Source: a virus. Taken from it: a stretch of 45,705 nt of DNA. Position numbers and translations under genes: made by a program. The notes under the pieces are model-generated. The model made no database searches, was not told the origin of the DNA, and worked only from the letters and a program-made list of their open reading frames with translations. The stretch lies in IMG/VR virus record IMGVR_UViG_3300033149_002665, positions 1-45,705 of that record, one strand, 5' to 3'. Shown here in pieces: positions 41,401-45,705 of the stretch; within the stretch, counting starts at the first letter, position 1, and the number at the start of each line of letters is the position of its first letter.

Positions 41401-42729
41401 TCTAGAACATGAAACTAATACATGTCCATGTTGTAAATAATATAAGTAATCTCTAAAAGGTGGAAAATGTTCTATTTTAATTCTATAATCATTTAAATCA
41501 TAATATTTTAATCTTTCTTCAGTTGAATTCATTCCATCAACTGGAAATTTATTATCTATTGAACATATTAATTCTACTCTTTCATCTTTATCAAATTCTT
41601 CTATAAATGCTTTAATTATTTCAGTTGTAGATTTTCTATAATCCCATCTTCCAAATAATAAAAATTTAAAAGTAGTATTATATTGATTATTAATTTCTTT
41701 ATCATCAAGAGGTTTAAATATATTTCCATCAACTCCTTCTGGAACTATTTTTACTTTATCTTCTGGATATCCTTGTTCAATACTGCATTTTCTTTGCCAA
41801 TAAGTTGGAACCCATAATTCATCATATTCTAAAAGTTTTTTAAAAAATTTTTCTGGTTGTCTTGTAGACTCCCAAACATTATATGCTATTTTTAATCCTT
41901 CATATTTATGATAGAAATAATAATGATTGGTTTCATTAAGAATTATATTTATTGTTTTTGAATTTAAATCTTTTTTATATGGTTTTCCAACTTTCCAAGG
42001 TGCTTCTGACCATTTTTGTTCAATTATCATATTTTTCTGTTCTTCTGATAAATATGAAATATCAGGATAATGAGAAAAATTTCTAACTCTAACTGGTAAT
42101 AATTGATTTAGTGTAGTAAAAAATTCTCTAGAATGATTTGCAAAACCAGTATGTCCTATAAAACTAGTATGTGCTAATATACTTATTGGAGAACTTAATT
42201 CAATATTTTGTAAATTAGAATAACTAGAATTTATCATAGGTTTTTTCTTAGCAAATAGGAAAACTCCAGGTTGAGAAGAATCCGATTCTAAAAATATTAT
42301 TTCAAAATCTCTGAATATTTTTTTTATATCTTCTTTTGTAAACCTCCAGTAATCTTTTGGATATCCATGATATGGAAAACCAGGAGATCTAGTAGTAATT
42401 AGTATGTAACCATTATCTCTTAAAACTCCTTTCATATTATTGATAGCATTTTGCCAATCTTTTACATGTTCTATCATTTCACAAGAAATAAGAATATCAA
42501 AAGAATTTTCTTTATTTATAAGTAATAAATCATTAACATCACATATTTGATCTACATCTTTTCCAGATATTATATCACATCCAATATATTTTTTTGGATG
42601 TAAAGATTTAATATAAAACCTTGGGGAACCATTTACGTTTCTACTACCAACTTCAATAATCTCTTTATTTTCTACTTTTTCTTTATCTAAACATTTTTCT
42701 ATAAATTTTAGACATTCAGAATTACACAT
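38425..42729 (-). CDS. Giant methyltransferase-glycosyltransferase-heptosyltransferase fusion
   Basis: A 1434-residue protein. In order: a methyltransferase (IIEVGSRNVNG, ISCEMIEHV, about 20-165); a GT4-type glycosyltransferase (ILAHTSFIGHTGF, FGRWDYRKS, SRSEGWNLPLIEAIACGIP, about 180-545); a second methyltransferase (LNIGCGKHIRDG, TSSHMLEHV, about 575-715); a GT-A-like part (FIIGCYADNQ, GHYIESDT, about 730-920); a beta-rich link; and from about 1156 a GT9-type domain with LDSKSLGDTIAWFPY and GVSSGLAWLAWAL. That domain ends with CHGC (1388/1391), C1407 and C1415, the iron-site pattern of TibC-type autotransporter heptosyltransferases. It would build and methylate a glycan. Both neighbours are kinase-methyltransferase fusions. 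Confidence 0.88.
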   Translation of the reverse strand: MCNSECLKFIEKCLDKEKVENKEIIEVGSRNVNGSPRFYIKSLHPKKYIGCDIISGKDVDQICDVNDLLLINKENSFDILISCEMIEHVKDWQNAINNMKGVLRDNGYILITTRSPGFPYHGYPKDYWRFTKEDIKKIFRDFEIIFLESDSSQPGVFLFAKKKPMINSSYSNLQNIELSSPISILAHTSFIGHTGFANHSREFFTTLNQLLPVRVRNFSHYPDISYLSEEQKNMIIEQKWSEAPWKVGKPYKKDLNSKTINIILNETNHYYFYHKYEGLKIAYNVWESTRQPEKFFKKLLEYDELWVPTYWQRKCSIEQGYPEDKVKIVPEGVDGNIFKPLDDKEINNQYNTTFKFLLFGRWDYRKSTTEIIKAFIEEFDKDERVELICSIDNKFPVDGMNSTEERLKYYDLNDYRIKIEHFPPFRDYLYYLQHGHVLVSCSRSEGWNLPLIEAIACGIPTICSDYGAQLEFADGISHKVLIKDMQPPQKIFMQGDDVPGLWAEPDFDHLKKTMRYVYEEYSECKRQAVRKSENIRKQFSWENAANIALKHIVDLSSKDTVLVKNEIKLNIGCGKHIRDGYINIDKYHEKADLKLDAKDLKQFKDNSVNEITSSHMLEHVSKHEVFDVLKEWYRVLKYDGKLSINVPNFEWCIKHFLELSEEDKWTDGLNFIFGHQEWEGEQHRIGFTRNMITKLLKESGFYDITIKDLWSHNQNCLYINAYKKEKEEYKVDNEVFIIGCYADNQEKRKLLKDTIKKVKDKGFPIIITTHYPLPEDIQKEVDFILFEKENILSDDWSLNYWYEAKNYLKIVGKFEHGNYQSAAILSMIKNALNFCSDRYIFGHYIESDTIIDLDKYLDKVKKERNKFVGFEYLIDSGITTNIMSFDIKWFNSKLKRVSSWKEYQEIGQEIAKKSNRNEEFVFEHWLHRYFTVYDMFKYSTIFSNEIANDIIINRNIINKSDKEPKIRALLSDIKDSNETLLFIINNSENSINYKVIDKYNNNETDDMKIEKSMVHWYKFKKRKDIYNIEVYINNEIFKTLELDPNKIYDETTFKFYDNSIECVKWVWGNYGKQDYTNNHFSLFFIDGPKLSVKGDDNKIYDVEFIDNDNEEIIYKDQVSPGKYLRPFRKYFTNWKVVSKLDDKIIFSHIFDASDKRVLITLDSKSLGDTIAWFPYTEEFRKKHNCKVIVSTFWNDLFRENYKEIDFVEPGTVVHNLYASYTIGCFDNDYNKNKNNWRTIPLQKIASDTLGLDYTEIKPKIVINNDDEGFKVVPEKYVCISEHSTLQCKYWNRKNGWQKVVDFINKIGYKVLSISKESTNLNGVEKYHNRPIQETIYRLKNCNLFIGVSSGLAWLAWALNIPVIMISGCSLEMLEFQTGIKRIINKNVCHGCLNDPNLVFDRGNWNWCPRDNNFICSKEITETSVLKAITEVFKK

Positions 42730-42745
42730 TTTAAAAACTCCTTTT

Positions 42746-43963
42746 TTAGTACACTTTAAATAAATGTCTTAACCCACCATGTTTATTTGTTGTTCTAATA
42801 AAATATACTTTCTTATCAGTTAAACTTTCTAAATATTTTTTAATATCTTCTTTTGATTTTAAAGACTCTACTTTATACATACCGCTACTTTCTAATCCAG
42901 AAGTTTGAAAAAATGTTTCTTTACTTTTCTCAAATAAATTTGATAAAATGTTATCTACTTTATTTTTTAATTGTTTATGTAACCACATATGAACATTCAT
43001 ACAAAGAGATAAATCAACGCTTTCAAATCTGGTTTTTTCATCAACTTTATTATTTATATTCAATTCACTCAAATTAAAAAACTTCTTTACTTTTTTTAAA
43101 AAATTAAAAACATGTGGATCTGATTCATATATAAATATAATATTTGGATTGAATTCTCTTAATAATCCAAATGAATTATATCCAACAGAAGATCCAATAT
43201 CTATAATCTTTTCTGGTATTATTGAAATATTATTTAATATTGTATTAAATTCTTCTTCAGTGTTTTTGTGGTATAATATGTTTTTGAAAGAAGGTATGTC
43301 TATTTTATGGTAAGATTTTCCTAAATTTACAGATGAACCATCGTAATAAATATCTCCAAATTTAGAAATAATATTTTTTAAGTCTTTAATATTATTTTCG
43401 AATTTTTCATTTACTACAGAAATTTGTTTTTGTATTGTTTCTATTGATTTTATATCATCAATAAAATAATCACTATTTAAATTTTCTGGAATTCCTACTT
43501 CTATTCCATCAGTTTTTGACCAATAAAAATCAACCAACTTAATTTTTCTATCTCGTTCTGAAAATAATAAATTTCCAGGATTAATATCACGATGGTGAAT
43601 ATTTTTAGTTTTTAACAAATAAAGTATTTCATTAGTTTGATTTTTAAACTCATTAAATGAAATACTAAATAACATTCTTTTTATATTATTGTTATCTATT
43701 CCTTTAGAATTTCCAAGAGAAAATGTATATCTCCTCATTATATAACCATCATTGTAAATATATAATATTTCTGGAGAATATGGATTATTATTATCATAAT
43801 TAAATTTTTCTATACATTTTAATTCATTAGATAAACTAGATAACTTATTAATATTATTATCAAAATATTTTTTTCTTATATAAGATTTATTTAAGAAAAA
43901 TATTTCTGATTGGAATGTTTTTAAGGATTTTAATTGCTTGTTCTGATTCATCTGGTTCTTCAT
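42746..43963 (-). CDS. Kinase / methyltransferase fusion
   Basis: A 405-residue protein. The first half is a kinase-fold domain with IHHRDINPGNLLF (H124, D126, N131) as catalytic loop and LVDFYWS as the DFG-like motif, here DFY. The second half has IIDIGSSVGYNSFGLL (253-268) and FIYESDPHVFNFL, a methyltransferase-type nucleotide site. The ATG is chosen because AAAGGA lies seven bases before it; it lies 77 bases inside the upstream APS-kinase-like gene. It is only distantly related to the fusion at 37-38 kb. Together they flank the giant glycosyltransferase and may cap its product with phosphate and methyl groups. Confidence 0.78.
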   Translation of the reverse strand: MKNQMNQNKQLKSLKTFQSEIFFLNKSYIRKKYFDNNINKLSSLSNELKCIEKFNYDNNNPYSPEILYIYNDGYIMRRYTFSLGNSKGIDNNNIKRMLFSISFNEFKNQTNEILYLLKTKNIHHRDINPGNLLFSERDRKIKLVDFYWSKTDGIEVGIPENLNSDYFIDDIKSIETIQKQISVVNEKFENNIKDLKNIISKFGDIYYDGSSVNLGKSYHKIDIPSFKNILYHKNTEEEFNTILNNISIIPEKIIDIGSSVGYNSFGLLREFNPNIIFIYESDPHVFNFLKKVKKFFNLSELNINNKVDEKTRFESVDLSLCMNVHMWLHKQLKNKVDNILSNLFEKSKETFFQTSGLESSGMYKVESLKSKEDIKKYLESLTDKKVYFIRTTNKHGGLRHLFKVY

Positions 43964-44297
43964 AAGTAATTCCTTTCCAAAGATCTCCACCATCTATATA
44001 AATTAGTTTGAATTCTCTAATCATATTTTTTGCTTTGTTCCTCCATTCTTTTTTAGGACTTATACATGAAACTATTACTGTAAATCCTTGCTCTTCTGCA
44101 ATAGAAGCTATACACACCATTCTTAATATATGATTTTCTCGTCCTTTATCTGAATAATCTTGATCTTGAATTCTATTTCTAATATCATCTGCATCTAAAT
44201 GTAAAGTTTTTATACCCATTACATTTAACATTAATTTTAATTTTTTAGAAAGTGTTGTTTTTCCAGAATTTGCTTTTCCAGTAAACCAATAAACCAT
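43887..44297 (-). CDS. APS kinase-like P-loop protein (short)
   Basis: A 136-residue protein. WFTGKANSGKTTLSKKL holds the P-loop; HLDADDIRNRI, DKGRENHILRMVCIA and VIVSCISPKKEWR match the APS-binding and core motifs of adenylylsulfate kinase (CysC), which makes PAPS from APS and ATP. It is shorter than the usual 170-200 residues and lacks the RDxKGLYxKA segment; the end (GGDLWKGITYEEPDESEQ in part) keeps only the last piece. So it may be a trimmed APS kinase or a related small kinase. The two sulfotransferases downstream on the same strand make PAPS supply an attractive role. Confidence 0.72.
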   Translation of the reverse strand: MVYWFTGKANSGKTTLSKKLKLMLNVMGIKTLHLDADDIRNRIQDQDYSDKGRENHILRMVCIASIAEEQGFTVIVSCISPKKEWRNKAKNMIREFKLIYIDGGDLWKGITYEEPDESEQAIKILKNIPIRNIFLK

Positions 44298-44310
44298 TCT
44301 AATATTTTCC

Positions 44311-44330
44311 TATTTTTTAATTTGTTCATA
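44311..44330 (-). promoter_or_regulatory. Weak variant of the putative phage promoter
   Basis: The minus strand reads TATGAACAAATTAAAAAATA, close to the recurrent element, and ends 14 bases before the APS-kinase-like start, with the TAGGAAAA ribosome site between. Confidence 0.28.
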
Positions 44331-44346
44331 TTTTAAATATCTTATT

Positions 44347-45153
44347 CTAATTTTGATATGCTACAAGTTTAGTCATCTCTAACCAACCGTTATGATTACT
44401 TGCACACCCATCAACATCTCTCCATAGTTTAATGATAACAGTACAAGTGGAATTAGTTAAATGATCATTTGCTAATTTAATATTAGTAAGAGCTAAAATA
44501 TCATAAACACTTGCTACATTTGGAGGATCTATTTCATCTTCAAGTGGACCTGAATCTGGGCTAGCTATATCTGGTATATCTCCATCTTCTACTACCCAAA
44601 AACTAGCATTTAATGAAACGTCTCCAGTATTTGAACTTGACATACAATATGATATTTCAAAATTTATATCTGTTGATATTGAAAATGTCCTTGGTAATCT
44701 AAAATGACACCATACTGCACCGTCTGCTAATGGACTAAACCTTACAACTCTTGCCATATTCCAAACATTAGATTCCTCTACTGCATTCATAGTTCCATCA
44801 ACATCAAATACGTCTATTTGTATTTCTTTATCATCACTTCCACTTGATCCTACTTTCCATGTAGTTCCATCACAAGCAAACCATTTAAGTTCATTTTGAT
44901 ATAATGTATCAATTGTAGAACCACCGTCATCTTTTACTACTAAATTATATGAAGCAGATGTTGTATTATTGATAAAGAAAATTGATCCATCACTAATCGC
45001 TTCAGCTGGTAAAATAACATCTCTGTTTGAACCATTAGCATCTAAATATTGTACTTGAGGATCATCAATACTAATAGTTTTTGTTCCATTTAAAATTTCA
45101 GTATTACTCTCAAATTGAAATCTACCCCTCATTTGAGTACCATAATTTTTCAT
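44347..45153 (-). CDS. Tail-fibre-like protein
   Basis: A 268-residue protein. Residues 1-100 (ILNGTKTISIDDPQVQYLDA, DVILPAEAISDGSIFFINNT) resemble attachment parts of other phage fibres, with WFACDGTTWKVG close to the beta-helix fibre's CCDGTEWKSG. The last 150 residues (FDVDGTMNAVEESNVWNMAR and on to WLEMTKLVAYQN) are a beta-rich tip domain that is repeated almost word for word in the next gene. It probably acts as a fibre with a receptor-binding or trimerising tip. Confidence 0.72.
   Translation of the reverse strand: MKNYGTQMRGRFQFESNTEILNGTKTISIDDPQVQYLDANGSNRDVILPAEAISDGSIFFINNTTSASYNLVVKDDGGSTIDTLYQNELKWFACDGTTWKVGSSGSDDKEIQIDVFDVDGTMNAVEESNVWNMARVVRFSPLADGAVWCHFRLPRTFSISTDINFEISYCMSSSNTGDVSLNASFWVVEDGDIPDIASPDSGPLEDEIDPPNVASVYDILALTNIKLANDHLTNSTCTVIIKLWRDVDGCASNHNGWLEMTKLVAYQN
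44349..44815 (-). repeat. Tandem duplication, copy 1 (fibre tip domain)
   Basis: About 470 bases that code for the tip domain match 45175-45645 with long identical stretches, for example the codons for NHNGWLEMTKLVAYQ and VEDGDIPDIASPDSGPLEDE, and a few divergent patches between. Confidence 0.85.
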
Positions 45154-45170
45154 TTTTTAAATTCCTATAT

Positions 45171-45704
45171 TTAACTTTGATATGCTACAAGTTTAGTCAT
45201 CTCTAACCAACCGTTATGATTACTTGCACACCCATCAACATCTCTCCATAATTTAATAATAATTAAACATTCAGTTGTTGATAATTTTGCATTTGCTAAT
45301 TTAATATTTGTAAGAGTTAAAATATCATATGTGCTGGCAGTATTAGGTGGGTCTATTTCATCTTCAAGTGGACCTGAATCTGGACTAGCTATATCTGGTA
45401 TATCTCCATCTTCTACTACCCAAAAACTAGCATTTAATGAAACGTCTCCAGTATTTGAACTTGACATACAATACATTATTTTAATTAATACATCTGAAGA
45501 AGTAGACCATCCAGCAGGTAATTTAAAATGACACCATACTCCACCGTCTGCTAATGGACTAAACCTTACAACTCTTGCCATATTCCATGAATTTGCCTCT
45601 TCTACTGCATTCATAGTTCCATCAACATCAAATACTTCTAATTGCCACTCAGCTACTCCTATTCCAGAACTACCTGAAGATCCACTTGTTCCACTTGTTC
45701 CACT
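45171..45704 (-). CDS. Tail-fibre-like protein, C-terminal part (cut by window edge)
   Basis: 177 residues are visible up to the right edge, and the frame is open through it. The visible start is a Gly/Ser/Thr repeat (SGTSGTSGSSGSSG), a collagen-like linker common in tail fibres, then VAEWQLEVFDVDGTMNAVEE and a tip domain that nearly equals that of the next gene. The two genes are probably products of tandem duplication, with divergence in the strand pairs around residues 60-75 of the tip. Confidence 0.72.
   Translation of the reverse strand, partial: SGTSGTSGSSGSSGIGVAEWQLEVFDVDGTMNAVEEANSWNMARVVRFSPLADGGVWCHFKLPAGWSTSSDVLIKIMYCMSSSNTGDVSLNASFWVVEDGDIPDIASPDSGPLEDEIDPPNTASTYDILTLTNIKLANAKLSTTECLIIIKLWRDVDGCASNHNGWLEMTKLVAYQS
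45175..45645 (-). repeat. Tandem duplication, copy 2 (fibre tip domain)
   Basis: Matches 44349-44815; see that entry. Divergence is clustered in two short patches, which may be surface loops under selection. Confidence 0.85.
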
Positions 45705-45705
45705 A

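Overview
The window looks like part of the genome of a large, very AT-rich tailed phage with a contractile tail (a myovirus, probably a jumbo phage). It carries a tail sheath protein, baseplate-type proteins, a lysis region (peptidase M15 endolysin, holin-like membrane proteins and a candidate single-protein spanin), at least seven tail-fibre genes or gene remnants, three free-standing homing endonucleases and many tiny unknown genes. No rRNA, tRNA, CRISPR array or insertion sequence was seen. Almost every gene has a good AGGAG-type ribosome binding site. UGA and UAA both act as stops. The candidate spanin has an outer-membrane lipoprotein signal, and one enzyme resembles heptosyltransferases of Gram-negative bacteria. 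This suggests a Gram-negative host, perhaps an anaerobe, but the host is an inference.

Layout. At 1-918 (minus) there is the cut-off start of an HNH endonuclease. At 956-6072 (plus) a run of small genes begins with a radical SAM enzyme, followed by three proteins that share a short conserved N-terminus (TNSSS motif), two paralogous Cys-rich proteins, a secreted protein in a visibly GC-richer patch and a nucleotidyltransferase-like protein. At 6118-10835 (minus) lie a Vsr-like homing endonuclease, the tail sheath and another structural protein. At 10983-12806 (plus) is a cluster of tiny unknown genes, one apparently split by frameshifts. At 12869-19288 (minus) are a phosphoesterase, baseplate-like proteins, an HD-domain protein and the lysis/membrane cluster. 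At 19511-20421 (plus) are two small genes, one with a helix-turn-helix. From 45705 down to 20506 everything is on the minus strand.

That long minus-strand block is the most distinctive part. Reading in the direction of transcription it has two related fibre genes, an APS-kinase-like enzyme, a kinase-methyltransferase fusion, a 1434-residue polypeptide joining methyltransferase and glycosyltransferase domains to a TibC-like heptosyltransferase, a second kinase-methyltransferase fusion, a beta-helix/collar fibre, two sulfotransferases interleaved with fibres built of six kelch-like repeats, a GT-A glycosyltransferase, an HNH endonuclease, another kelch-like fibre, a methyltransferase and a second radical SAM enzyme. 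Together these could form a phage-encoded system that decorates its own fibres, or the host surface, with sugars, methyl and phosphate groups and sulfate. Three of the five kelch-like fibre frames carry an in-frame stop near their N-terminus while the rest of the frame stays open.

A recurrent element, read on the minus strand as roughly ATAGAACAAAATAATAAATA, lies just upstream of many minus-strand genes, including all three endonuclease genes, and is a good candidate for a phage promoter. A different AT-rich element precedes several plus-strand genes. Strong hairpin terminators separate converging blocks.
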